From NCBI GenBank assembly GCA_020634245.1, contig JACKCC010000015.1:62001-126000 (forward strand): a stretch of DNA of 64,000 nucleotides, given 5' to 3'. Both the position numbers and the translations under genes were made by a program. The notes below the pieces were generated by a model, which saw only the letters and a program-made list of their open reading frames with translations, did not search any database and had not been told where the DNA came from. Every line of letters starts with the position of its first letter. The first letter of the stretch is position 1. The DNA is from Ardenticatenaceae bacterium (GTDB lineage Bacteria; Chloroflexota; Anaerolineae; Promineifilales; Promineifilaceae). Below, one piece after another: positions 16,375 to 24,744 of this stretch.

Positions 16375-17571
16375 ATGACCGATTTCAAACGATTAAGCGA
16401 GCAGATTCGGAGCAGTTTCATTTTTACAGAACAGGTACAACAACAAATCATGGACACGGTTAAATGGCATGATCATTTTGTAGAACAGTTCAACTTTCTT
16501 AAACATTTGAACACATCCCTGTACATTCCTAAAATGGAAATTCCAGCTATAGATTATTTTCACATCTCTAATGCCCTCAGTAAGATGGAAGTTCCAGCCA
16601 TAGATTATTCTCATATCTTGAATGCCTTCAGTAAGATAGAAGTTCCAGCCATAGATTATTCTCATATCTTGAATGCCTTCAGTAAGATAGAAGTTCCAGT
16701 TATAGATTATTCTCACATCTCTGATGCTCTCAGTATTTCAGCGAGAATCAATGAGATTGTCGGTACATCATTGGAGTGGCACTCTTATTTTGACAATCAA
16801 TTAGGTCAAATTACTAATCAATTTAATGAGATTACGAAAAACTTAGCTGTTGGCTTTTCTGCACTAAACCTCGCTGGGAATTTACTTCCGTTAGCCGATA
16901 TCTTCCGCTCATTATCGAAGCTAGTTGAAGAAAATACAGATTTAGCAAATGCATTTAGCTCTGCAAAGTGGAGCATTGCTCCATCTATGGATGCCCAACT
17001 AAAAAATAGGGTGGTAGAGTTGTATGAAGAGGGTAAAAGTCGTTACATTAGCAATGCAATTATTGGATTTTATCATCGAGAGAACTTCAAGAATCTCAAG
17101 GCGATGATCGAAAGTTGGCGTGAGCATCCCCAATTTACTTCCCGAACGCACATAATTGATGATGCACTCGTTGCACATATAAATGGCTTGTATACATTAT
17201 CCGTTCCAGCTTTACTGCCTTTGATTGAGGGTATCCTAAATGATTATGTTACTACACATAATCTAACTGCACGATGTGGTAACATAAAAAGAGTCTATGA
17301 AGCTGTGCTTGGTGAAGCTGATGACTATTCGCTTTCACAATGGGCCATAGCGCAAACTTTGCTTTTTCAGTTAGAATATAATACCTATTCCTTCACCGAC
17401 TTTAGAGCAGAGTTGCAAAAATCTACCAATAGAAGGCAGGTTTCTCGTCACACTGTCCTTCATGGTATATCAACAAATTACCATACTTTGGCAAATTCTC
17501 TCAGAATCCTAGTTCTACTAGACGCAATTTCTGCGCTACACGATCATATTTCCGATAATCATATTGCTTGA
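16375..17571 (+). CDS. AT-rich protein with 17-residue repeats and a HEPN-like R-x4-H motif
   Basis: A 398-residue protein I cannot assign to a named family. Residues 53-120 hold four near-identical 17-residue repeats of the form Lys-Met-Glu-Val-Pro-Ala-Ile-Asp-Tyr-Ser-His. The C-terminus has Arg358-His-Thr-Val-Leu-His363, fitting the R-x(4-6)-H catalytic motif of HEPN ribonucleases. It is followed by an Asn-Ser-Leu-Arg helix and Leu-Leu-Asp, a layout seen in many abortive-infection-like proteins. There is no clear Shine-Dalgarno box. The gene is much more AT-rich than its neighbours and lacks ACGGCCGT, both suggesting horizontal transfer. A defence role is inference. Confidence 0.6.
   Translation: MTDFKRLSEQIRSSFIFTEQVQQQIMDTVKWHDHFVEQFNFLKHLNTSLYIPKMEIPAIDYFHISNALSKMEVPAIDYSHILNAFSKIEVPAIDYSHILNAFSKIEVPVIDYSHISDALSISARINEIVGTSLEWHSYFDNQLGQITNQFNEITKNLAVGFSALNLAGNLLPLADIFRSLSKLVEENTDLANAFSSAKWSIAPSMDAQLKNRVVELYEEGKSRYISNAIIGFYHRENFKNLKAMIESWREHPQFTSRTHIIDDALVAHINGLYTLSVPALLPLIEGILNDYVTTHNLTARCGNIKRVYEAVLGEADDYSLSQWAIAQTLLFQLEYNTYSFTDFRAELQKSTNRRQVSRHTVLHGISTNYHTLANSLRILVLLDAISALHDHISDNHIA
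16531..16734 (+). repeat. Four tandem 51-bp in-frame repeats
   Basis: Units start at 16531, 16582, 16633 and 16684. Units 2 and 3 are almost identical at the DNA level, so the array expanded recently. Each encodes 17 residues. Confidence 0.9.
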
Positions 17572-17707
17572 TTTCAATGCCGCGAAATTTGTTGCTGACT
17601 TGTATTGTCGGAAACGGCCGTTTCCCCCAACCAAACCCTTCAAATTCGTTCTTACCCCCTAAAATACGTAAAATCCATTTTCTGATTAAAACTGAAGAGC
17701 TAAATAG

Positions 17708-17736
17708 TTGACTTCCGTGTAACGGTATGTTACATT
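17708..17736 (+). promoter_or_regulatory. Promoter of the TetR gene
   Basis: TTGACT (17708-17713), 17-bp spacer, TACATT (17731-17736). The -10 box lies inside the operator, which predicts repression by steric block. Confidence 0.55.
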
Positions 17737-17759
17737 ATGCGTGTAACATACTGTTACAC
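17717..17759. promoter_or_regulatory. TetR-family operator (near-perfect inverted repeat)
   Basis: Two 18-bp arms, GTGTAACGGTATGTTACA and TGTAACATACTGTTACAC, match at 17 of 18 positions across a 7-bp spacer. Each arm contains the smaller dyad TGTAAC/GTTACA, so it may be a double site. It covers the -10 box and lies 22 bases upstream of the regulator's ATG, as expected for autoregulation. Confidence 0.8.
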
Positions 17760-17781
17760 AGCCTATTGAGAGAGGCTCCCT

Positions 17782-18423
17782 ATGAGCAGAAAAATCTCCA
17801 AACTAGAAGCAAGCAGACAAAAAGGCGCACATCAAGTAGATGACCAACGCGCCAATATATTGGATGCGGCCGAAAAACTGTTTCTGGAAAAAGGGCTGGA
17901 ACAAACCAGCATGAGCGATATTGCCGCCGAAGCTGACCTCAGCCGCGTATCGCTCTATCGCTACTTCCCAGACCTGCACCCCATTGCCTTTGAAATCGCC
18001 GCCAGGATGTTGCAACAAATATACGGCTCTATCACGGCGGGAGAAGCAAATTTCGATCTAGCACTTGCCCGAAAAATGATGATCGCCGCAATCAATCAGT
18101 TTTATGAGCTGCGGGATGCGTATCGTTTTTTGGGCATGTTTGATCAACTCTACGGAGCAGGCTATCCCACGGAAGAATTGGCAGCCTGGTACAAGGAGCA
18201 AGTCGGCGTAGGCATGTTAAATATCCAAAACGGAGCGACTGATATTGCGCCTGAGCAAATTGCTATGATCGGCAACTGCGTCATGAGTTTCTTGCAAAAA
18301 TTGGCTGCCCGTGGCGATTTGATGGCTGAGGAACAAGGGGTCTCCCTGAATACGCAGCTTGCCCTTCTCAAAGATATGGTCAATGTCTATTTTGATCATC
18401 TGGCAACAGTAAACCAACGATGA
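17782..18423 (+). CDS. TetR/AcrR-family transcriptional regulator
   Basis: A 213-residue protein with an N-terminal TetR helix-turn-helix at about residues 30-75 (Asp-Ile-Ala-Ala-Glu-Ala-Asp-Leu-Ser then Leu-Tyr-Arg-Tyr-Phe) and a helical ligand-binding domain with no recognisable ligand signature. GAGAGG lies upstream of the ATG. An obvious operator overlaps its promoter, so it probably represses itself and the SGNH hydrolase 46 bases downstream. GH3 further on could be read from the same promoter. Confidence 0.9.
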   Translation: MSRKISKLEASRQKGAHQVDDQRANILDAAEKLFLEKGLEQTSMSDIAAEADLSRVSLYRYFPDLHPIAFEIAARMLQQIYGSITAGEANFDLALARKMMIAAINQFYELRDAYRFLGMFDQLYGAGYPTEELAAWYKEQVGVGMLNIQNGATDIAPEQIAMIGNCVMSFLQKLAARGDLMAEEQGVSLNTQLALLKDMVNVYFDHLATVNQR

Positions 18424-18469
18424 GTTTACTCGCCACTCGCATACTCGCTCGTATGATTGGAGGTGAACA

Positions 18470-19198
18470 ATGGCCTGGCTAACAGTTATTGGATATGTGC
18501 TGGCGGGCATCATTGTCGCAGCGGGGCTCGCGTTCCTGCATTTACGTCATTGGCTTGATCATCCCCCTCTCCCCAAAATCAGGCGCGATGGCGTCAGAGT
18601 GGCCTGTATCGGGGATAGTATTACGCATGGGGGAGGCGGTCTTTTTTTTAAGGACCCGAATAAGTCCGGATATGCGCCCTATTTGCAAGAAATGTTTGGC
18701 GAAAAGTATCTGGCGCTGAATTATGGTCATAACGGCCGTACCCTTCTGCAATCAGGCGACTATCCCTATCGTCAATCCCTCATGTTTACCGCCTCGCAAA
18801 ACAGCGACCCGGCCATTGTGCTGATCATGCTGGGCACGAATGATTCAAAACCGCACAACTGGAATGCTGAAGAATACGAACGAGAGCTTGCTGAATTTGT
18901 CCAAATTTACAAGAGCTTACCGGGCAATCCAACCACCTATCTCATGGTCCCCCCGGCTGCTTTTGTCAGAAAAGGCAAAAAAGAAGTTGTTTTCGATATC
19001 CGTGATACCATCATCGAAAACGAGATTGTTCCCATCGTCAAACGTGTTGCCGAGCAAATTGAAGCTCCCCTAATCGACATGTTTTCCGCAACGCAAGACC
19101 ATCCAGAATACTTCCAAGATGGCGTGCATCCCAATAAGCTGGGCAGCAAGGCCCTGGCAAAAACGATTTTTGAGGTCCTCAACACGACGATTAGTTGA
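18470..19198 (+). CDS. SGNH/GDSL-family hydrolase, membrane-anchored
   Basis: A 242-residue protein. An N-terminal hydrophobic helix (residues 2-23) suggests membrane anchoring with the catalytic domain outside. The four SGNH blocks are visible: Gly-Asp-Ser-Ile-Thr (Ser nucleophile), Gly-His-Asn-Gly-Arg, Gly-Thr-Asn-Asp-Ser, and Asp-Gly-Val-His-Pro-Asn with the catalytic Asp and His. Such enzymes are esterases or carbohydrate deacetylases. Placement between a TetR regulator and a GH3 glucosidase suggests deacylation of a plant glycoside or oligosaccharide, but substrate specificity cannot be read. Confidence 0.87.
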   Translation: MAWLTVIGYVLAGIIVAAGLAFLHLRHWLDHPPLPKIRRDGVRVACIGDSITHGGGGLFFKDPNKSGYAPYLQEMFGEKYLALNYGHNGRTLLQSGDYPYRQSLMFTASQNSDPAIVLIMLGTNDSKPHNWNAEEYERELAEFVQIYKSLPGNPTTYLMVPPAAFVRKGKKEVVFDIRDTIIENEIVPIVKRVAEQIEAPLIDMFSATQDHPEYFQDGVHPNKLGSKALAKTIFEVLNTTIS

Positions 19199-19218
19199 AG
19201 AAATGTAACTACCAACCC

Positions 19219-19285
19219 TGTCATTCCCGCGAAGGCGGGAATCCACTCCACCAAAGTATGGATTCCTGCCTGGGCAGGAATGACA
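19219..19285. repeat. Palindromic repeat, family G (TCATTCCCGC type)
   Basis: TGTCATTCCCGCGAAGG on the left and CCTGGGCAGGAATGACA on the right. Both arms are themselves short hairpins (CCCGCGAAGGCGGG; CCTGCCTGGGCAGG). The element fills the gap between the SGNH hydrolase and GH3 genes. Similar sequences are widespread in environmental bacteria. Confidence 0.8.
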
Positions 19286-19313
19286 CCAGAGGTAGTCATG
19301 AAGGAATTCTAAA

Positions 19314-21716
19314 ATGAACGATATTCAAAGCATCTTGCACAATTTGACCCTGGAGGAGAAAGCAGCGTTCTGTTCGGGGCTTAATTATTGGTATTTGCGG
19401 CCTGTTGACCGGCTGGGCGTGCCCTCGATTATGGTCACGGATGGGCCGCACGGTTTGCGTAAACAGCTTGGCGATCCCACGCAAGTGGGGCTGAGCGAAG
19501 CGGCTCCGGCGACCTGCTTTCCCACCGCTTCGGCGCTGGCCGCAACCTGGAACCGCGACCTGATCCATCAGGTGGGGGTCGCGTTGGGCGAGGAGTGCCG
19601 CCAAGAGAAGGTGAGCGTGATTTTGGGGCCGGGGGTGAATATCAAACGCTCGCCGTTGGGCGGCCGTAATTTCGAGTATTTTTCAGAAGACCCGTATCTG
19701 ACGGGCGAAATCGCCAAAAACTACATCAATGGGGTGCAAAGCCAGGGCGTGGGCACATCCTTGAAACATTATGCCGCCAACAATCAGGAAACGCGGCGCA
19801 TGACGGCCGATTCTGTCGTAGATGAGCGGGCCTTGCGCGAGATTTATCTGGCCGGGTTTGAAACGGCCGTAAAACAATCCCAACCCTGGACAGTGATGTG
19901 TTCCTACAACCGCATCAACGGCGTCTATGCCAGCGACAACAAAACCCTGATGACCGACATTTTGAAGGAAGAGTGGGGACACGAAGGGCTGGTCGTCACC
20001 GATTGGTCGGCGATGAATGACCGGATTGCGGCCTTAAAAGCGGGCGTTGATTTGGAGATGCCCGGCCCGGCCGAAGCGAGCATTGATAAAATTGTGACGG
20101 CCGTTAACTCCGGCGAACTGGACGAAGCGGTGCTGGATACGGCCGTTGCCCGTATCCTCACCTTGATCAGCAAAGGGGAGCCTATCCTCGCCGCCGATTA
20201 CGCCTACGACGCCGACGCCCATCATGCCCTGGCGCGGCGTACTGCCGGGGAAGCGGCCGTCCTGCTCAAGAACGATGGCGGGATTTTGCCGCTGCCCGCC
20301 AACAAGAAGATTGCTTTGATCGGCCGTTTTGCCAAACAGCCGCGCTATCAAGGGGCTGGCAGTTCATTCATGACCCCTACTCGACTCGATAATCTTTATG
20401 ACGAACTCGCCAAACTCGTCGGCGAAGAGACGCTTTCGTATGCCCCCGGCTACACCGAAACCGGCGACGCCGCCGATGAAACGCTCATCCAAGAGGCGTT
20501 GACCGCCGCACAAGACGCAGATGTCATCGTCATCTGTGCCGGACTGACCAATATGTATGAAATCGAGGCGTTGGATCGGCAGCACATGAAGCTGCCGGCC
20601 GGACACGACGCCCTCATTCAACGCCTCGCGGCAGCGCAGCAAAACGTGGTCGTTGTGTTGAGCAACGGCGCGCCGGTCGAAATGCCCTGGGTCAACGATG
20701 TGCCCGCCATTCTGGAAGGGTATCTCGGTGGACAGGCGGGTGCGGGCGCAATCGCCGACATTCTCACGGGCCAGGTCAATCCCAGCGGCAAACTGGCCGA
20801 GACCTTCCCAATTCGCTTGGCCGACACGCCCGCACAGCCCTTCCCCGCCGGCCCGTTGACAGTCGAGTACCGCGAGAGCGTTTATGTGGGCTACCGCTAT
20901 TACGACACGGCCAACGTGGCGACGCTTTTCCCCTTTGGACACGGCCTGAGTTACACCGCGTTCGTCTACAGCGACCTGGCCATCACACCGGCTGAGGATG
21001 GGGCGATTATCAGCTTCAAAATCAAAAACAGCGGCCAAACGGCCGGTAAAGAGATCGCCCAGCTTTATGTGCGCGATGTGGAGGCGACGATTTTCCGTCC
21101 GGACAAGGAACTCAAGGGATTTGTCAAAATCGAACTGGAACCGAGAGAGGAAACCGAAGTCACGCTGACCCTAGACCACCGCGCCTTCGCTTTTTATGAC
21201 GTTCCCGGCCGCAATTGGGTGGTGGAAGCGGGCGAATTTGAGATTTTGGTTGGTGCATCTTCACAGGATATTCGTCTCACTGCTTCACTGGCGCTGGATG
21301 GGCGAGGAGTGGTTTCGCCTGTAAACAAGGAAAAACTGGCCGCCTATTACGACATAACGGCCAAAACCGCGTTCAGCCAGGCTGACTTTGCAGCGCTGCT
21401 TGGCCGCCCTGTGCCGCCAAACCAACAGCCCCGCAAAGGAACGTATACGCTGACGACTTCGATTGGCGATCTCCGGGATTCCTTTTTGGGCCGACAGCTT
21501 TACAAGGCCGCCAAAAAAGAGGCGGGCAAAACGATTGTGGACACAGACGACCCCATCGTGAACAAAATCGTTGAGGTCTCGATAAATGAAGCACCGCTGC
21601 GCTCTTTTGGCGCGGCGCTTTCGCCGTCGCAGGTGGATGGGTTGTTGTTGCTGTTAAACGGCCGTTATTTCAAAGGTTTGCTGTCCATGTTCACGCCCAG
21701 TTCTGCCAAGAAGTAA
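19314..21716 (+). CDS. Beta-glucosidase, glycoside hydrolase family 3
   Basis: An 800-residue GH3 enzyme with the usual order: (beta/alpha)8 domain, alpha/beta sandwich, fibronectin-III-like C-terminal domain. The nucleophile region is Leu-Val-Val-Thr-Asp230-Trp. Substrate-binding Lys151-His152 follow the Gly-Thr-Ser-Leu stretch. There is no signal peptide, so it is probably cytoplasmic and acts on imported oligosaccharides or glycosides. About 130 residues after the FnIII domain are an extra C-terminal tail not typical of short GH3 enzymes. Product: terminal beta-linked sugar, glucose by default. Confidence 0.92.
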   Translation: MNDIQSILHNLTLEEKAAFCSGLNYWYLRPVDRLGVPSIMVTDGPHGLRKQLGDPTQVGLSEAAPATCFPTASALAATWNRDLIHQVGVALGEECRQEKVSVILGPGVNIKRSPLGGRNFEYFSEDPYLTGEIAKNYINGVQSQGVGTSLKHYAANNQETRRMTADSVVDERALREIYLAGFETAVKQSQPWTVMCSYNRINGVYASDNKTLMTDILKEEWGHEGLVVTDWSAMNDRIAALKAGVDLEMPGPAEASIDKIVTAVNSGELDEAVLDTAVARILTLISKGEPILAADYAYDADAHHALARRTAGEAAVLLKNDGGILPLPANKKIALIGRFAKQPRYQGAGSSFMTPTRLDNLYDELAKLVGEETLSYAPGYTETGDAADETLIQEALTAAQDADVIVICAGLTNMYEIEALDRQHMKLPAGHDALIQRLAAAQQNVVVVLSNGAPVEMPWVNDVPAILEGYLGGQAGAGAIADILTGQVNPSGKLAETFPIRLADTPAQPFPAGPLTVEYRESVYVGYRYYDTANVATLFPFGHGLSYTAFVYSDLAITPAEDGAIISFKIKNSGQTAGKEIAQLYVRDVEATIFRPDKELKGFVKIELEPREETEVTLTLDHRAFAFYDVPGRNWVVEAGEFEILVGASSQDIRLTASLALDGRGVVSPVNKEKLAAYYDITAKTAFSQADFAALLGRPVPPNQQPRKGTYTLTTSIGDLRDSFLGRQLYKAAKKEAGKTIVDTDDPIVNKIVEVSINEAPLRSFGAALSPSQVDGLLLLLNGRYFKGLLSMFTPSSAKK

Positions 21717-21762
21717 CTTACATAGATTGCGGCGGGCAATCAAACGATTGGGTTGAAACGAG

Positions 21763-21810
21763 GTCACAAAGGCGCGAAAACACTTTGATGTCTTCGCGCC
21801 TTTGCGTGAA
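21763..21810. terminator. Family A palindrome acting as hairpin between convergent genes
   Basis: TCACAAAGGCGCGAAAACA and GTCTTCGCGCCTTTGCGTGA form a strong stem-loop in the 103-bp gap between the converging GH3 and beta-helix genes. The position suits a bidirectional terminator, although it belongs to the dispersed family A repeats. Confidence 0.55.
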
Positions 21811-21819
21811 AAAATGGAC

Positions 21820-23370
21820 TTAGTTCTGCACCAACGTGCCACCGCTTGCCAGCGTATAACTACCGGTTAACGCATTGCCAACGGCGTCCGTGGCGCTGTC
21901 ATAATAAATTACCACACCGGAACCCGCATCTACATTTGTTGGCGTGTTACCCGAAAACGTAATGCCGTTCAGTGATGTGACATAAGATTCACTTGTGGCC
22001 GTCCATACGGCACTGTCCTCCAGCGTGATACTTACTTCGCCACCCTCTTCAATCTCGACCGCACCCAAAAATGTGCTGGTGCCTGAAAGGGTCATATTAA
22101 TCGAGCTAAGCTCATTGATCGAAACAGTCCCATTAAGCACTTGATCTGTCGCCGTGAAAGTAATAACGCCGCCTGCATTGCCCCAATCGCTGTTGACATT
22201 GTCATCACCATCGGAAGCATCCGTCGCCCGGATCAACACGTCACCTTCGGTGCTAATCTCCACACCTTGCAGATTGATAACGGCTTCGGTGTTGAGCACC
22301 ATGAAAACTGGGCCAGACGAGTTGTTGGTTAGCGAACCACCGGTCATATCAAAGGTTCCCACGCCAACGCTGGAGTCCCCGGACATACTTTGATAGATAA
22401 AAACGCCCCATTTTGCGGAACCGGTAATTTCGCTGTCCGTCAAGGTGATGGAATTGAATCCCTCAATCGCTGCTGCCTCTGATCCGGTGGCAACCGTCGT
22501 GCTGTTAGAAACGTTAAATGTACCGGTACTGTAAATGCCGGGCGATCCGTCGCCAGCGGTTGTCGCGGTCACATTGTCCGCAGTGATGGTGGGCGGATCA
22601 TTATTCTCATACCGGTCGGTAGCCAGGGCCGCACTATGGTCGCCTAGAGTTTGAATCTCCGAGTTGGTAATGGTGACGCTGCCGCCATAGGTGGCGTCAA
22701 CACCGCGTGATGAGTTAGCCGAGGTGGAAATCGTGCAGTTATCCAGGATAATGCTCGATCCCTCGCCATAGGCAAAGGCGCCGTTTGAGCCTGCGGCATC
22801 GGCCGTTAGAGAACAGTTAGAAAGGGTGATTGTGCTTTCATCCTCCGCCAAAACAATGGCATTATTGCCGTAGAAATTGCTGGTATTTTCGCCAGATGTG
22901 TCCCCTGTCTTGGTCAGTGTCGCCTCGCTCAAGGTGTAACTTCCGCCTCCATAGACATAGACTGCGGACTCATCCGTCTCCGTGGCGGCGTAAGTTTGTC
23001 CGCTTTCACTGACCGTGCCGCCATCCTGTTCATAAGCTCCGGTCTTGTCAACATCGGCACCGCCGGCATCAGGAGGGCTGCCTTCGCCCATATCAGGAGG
23101 AACATTGCTGTCCTCTGTATTGGTGGTGGCTGACGTCTCGTCACTGGCCGTGTCACCAGAATCCGTATTGGCAGCGTTCACTTCACTGACTATTGTTGCG
23201 GTCTCATTAACGGCCGTTTCGCTGGAATCAGAAGATGCACATCCCGTCCATACGAAAACGGCTAGCAGTAAAAAAAACACGAATGTTATGGGCCTCAAGT
23301 TCCATTTGGAGGCAAAATTTTTTAAGCTTGTATTTGTTTCATTCATCTGAGTTTTCAATTTTTTCTTCAT
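21820..23370 (-). CDS. Surface lipoprotein with parallel beta-helix repeats
   Basis: A 516-residue protein. The start at 23370 has GGAG six bases upstream; the longer open frame begins in non-coding repeat DNA. A hydrophobic segment ends in Val-Trp-Thr-Gly-Cys, a lipobox, with Cys at about residue 44. A Ser/Thr/Asp-rich linker and about 350 residues of short degenerate repeats rich in Thr-Leu/Ile-Thr/Ser-Asn-Ser follow, as in pectate-lyase-like beta-helices and adhesins. No catalytic residues can be identified. It is likely a cell-surface adhesin or polysaccharide-binding protein. Confidence 0.7.
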   Translation of the reverse strand: MKKKLKTQMNETNTSLKNFASKWNLRPITFVFFLLLAVFVWTGCASSDSSETAVNETATIVSEVNAANTDSGDTASDETSATTNTEDSNVPPDMGEGSPPDAGGADVDKTGAYEQDGGTVSESGQTYAATETDESAVYVYGGGSYTLSEATLTKTGDTSGENTSNFYGNNAIVLAEDESTITLSNCSLTADAAGSNGAFAYGEGSSIILDNCTISTSANSSRGVDATYGGSVTITNSEIQTLGDHSAALATDRYENNDPPTITADNVTATTAGDGSPGIYSTGTFNVSNSTTVATGSEAAAIEGFNSITLTDSEITGSAKWGVFIYQSMSGDSSVGVGTFDMTGGSLTNNSSGPVFMVLNTEAVINLQGVEISTEGDVLIRATDASDGDDNVNSDWGNAGGVITFTATDQVLNGTVSINELSSINMTLSGTSTFLGAVEIEEGGEVSITLEDSAVWTATSESYVTSLNGITFSGNTPTNVDAGSGVVIYYDSATDAVGNALTGSYTLASGGTLVQN

Positions 23371-23736
23371 TTTATGCTCCCAAAAAATCAATGCTGACTT
23401 CACTAAAAAAAGCTCAAACAAAGACGCAAAGTTGCCAGAGTAAATCTGTGTCATCCGCGTTTATCTGCGTCCTTTTTTCGGCGGATGTGATGCTAGGATG
23501 CTATCAAAACGATGTTGGGAAATTGTTAAGAGTTTTCGTAAATCTGGTTAAGGTGAACGATGTACCTTTCCTGTATTTACAGCCCATTTCCAATGGAGGC
23601 GTCATGGGCATTTGCCCATCACTTTGAATGAAAAACCGGAGTCAAAGCGAGAAGAAGAACAATTCTCTATCTCTTGCTCTAGCTATTTTCTAAGATTAAA
23701 ATCGATGCTGAAAATTGGCACATTGGAGAAGATTAC
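23371..23736. other. Intergenic region with repeat fragments
   Basis: This 366-bp gap holds a partial family A arm (CAAACAAAGACGCAAAG near 23412), the common environmental repeat CATCCGCGTTTATCTGCGTCC near 23454-23474, and a family E half-element near 23668-23687. No reading frame here looks coding. GGAG near 23725 serves the next gene. Confidence 0.5.
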
Positions 23737-24060
23737 ATGGCACTGAAATATCAAATTATCTACTGGCGTGATATTCCGACACAGATAAGGGTAAAAAAGG
23801 ATGGCGACAAACAGGTTTCACGGCAGTTATCTCGGCGCTTCATGGCTGCTATGAGCGCGGCTTCAACAAGATCTGGCACGACAGATGCTGAGGATTACAT
23901 GGATGCGTGGCGCATGACCAACTGGCAGGATGTTGAACCAGAAGTCGATAATCCAGAAGACTGGGCTGATAGGCTTATTGAGCAATTAGAGGCTGATTAC
24001 CCTGGCGACCGGTTGCGCCAAATGGTAAAACAGGATGGATGGTCTGAATTAACTTTATGA
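23737..24060 (+). CDS. Small 'virulence factor' family protein (PF13769-like)
   Basis: A 107-residue soluble protein. The opening Ile-Ile-Tyr-Trp-Arg-Asp-Ile-Pro-Thr-Gln, a central Arg-Arg-Phe followed by Ala-rich helix, and the ending Asp-Gly-Trp match what I recall of the Pfam 'virulence factor' family (part of staphylococcal CvfC). Its function is unknown. In Rhodobacteraceae I recall this gene beside metF, pterin methyltransferase, RACo and DUF1638 genes, so its occurrence near a corrinoid system here may be meaningful. GGAG precedes the ATG. Its 3' end abuts the iolG remnant. Confidence 0.65.
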   Translation: MALKYQIIYWRDIPTQIRVKKDGDKQVSRQLSRRFMAAMSAASTRSGTTDAEDYMDAWRMTNWQDVEPEVDNPEDWADRLIEQLEADYPGDRLRQMVKQDGWSELTL

Positions 24061-24061
24061 T

Positions 24062-24545
24062 ATGGAATAGGACGGCCGGTGTGAATGGTGCCCTTTGTGC
24101 CAATAATGTAGGTCTCGTTGTTATATCCAGAGGAGTGGGTGCGGCTGAGATCCAGTCGGCCCAGCACATTTGACGGCGTAGTGAAAGCCACAATGGCCGT
24201 GTTACCGCCCTCATCAATTGGACTGTTATGCGCTTCGGTTTGGTGAACGCTGGCCCGTACTTCATGAGGGAACTCATCAAGGAAGAAAATCGCTTCATCG
24301 GCAACATGAATACCCATGTCAATGATGAGGCCACGACTGCTATATGTTTCCGGTGGGGGGGACTGATCGCGTAAAATACAACGAATTTCACGAATCTCGC
24401 CAACTAAACTGGATTGGAGCAATTTTTTCGTATGCAGCAGTGCTGGATCATAACGGCGTTGCAAACCAATTTGAATTTTGAATTTGATGGGGGTCGCGCG
24501 CTCACGTGTATAATTTTGGTCTTTTTGCCAAAGTGCCTTGCTCAA
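24062..24545 (-). pseudogene. iolG-like inositol 2-dehydrogenase remnant (Gfo/Idh/MocA), both ends lost
   Basis: The frame encodes the middle of a Gfo/Idh/MocA oxidoreductase: Ile-Gln-Ile-Gly-Leu-Gln-Arg-Arg-Tyr-Asp-Pro, Leu-Arg-Asp-Gln-Ser-Pro-Pro-Pro and Gly-Leu-Ile-Ile-Asp-Met-Gly-Ile-His-Val-Ala-Asp. These match inositol dehydrogenase, including the catalytic Asp and His. The N-terminal Rossmann NAD domain is missing and the C-terminus stops at the junction with the + strand gene. It cannot be functional. It is the only trace of the first inositol step in the window. Confidence 0.8.
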
Positions 24546-24744
24546 TCATTTCTCTCGAGTAAGCAATCATTTTCCTTCATTCTGACATCTCCAAAGTTGG
24601 AAATGCAAACGGATGTTTCTGCATGACCCTACTCCTGTATTAACCTCAAAACCAGACAATCTATTTATTATTCTCTATAGCAAAACTACCTCGCAATAGC
24701 CTTGAATGAGTTAGGTTGCTCGCACAACTATCTCGTAAGCAAAC

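Noticed and set aside
16531..16734. Possible CRISPR-like array
   Set aside because: The 51-bp units are contiguous with no spacers and encode in-frame protein repeats.
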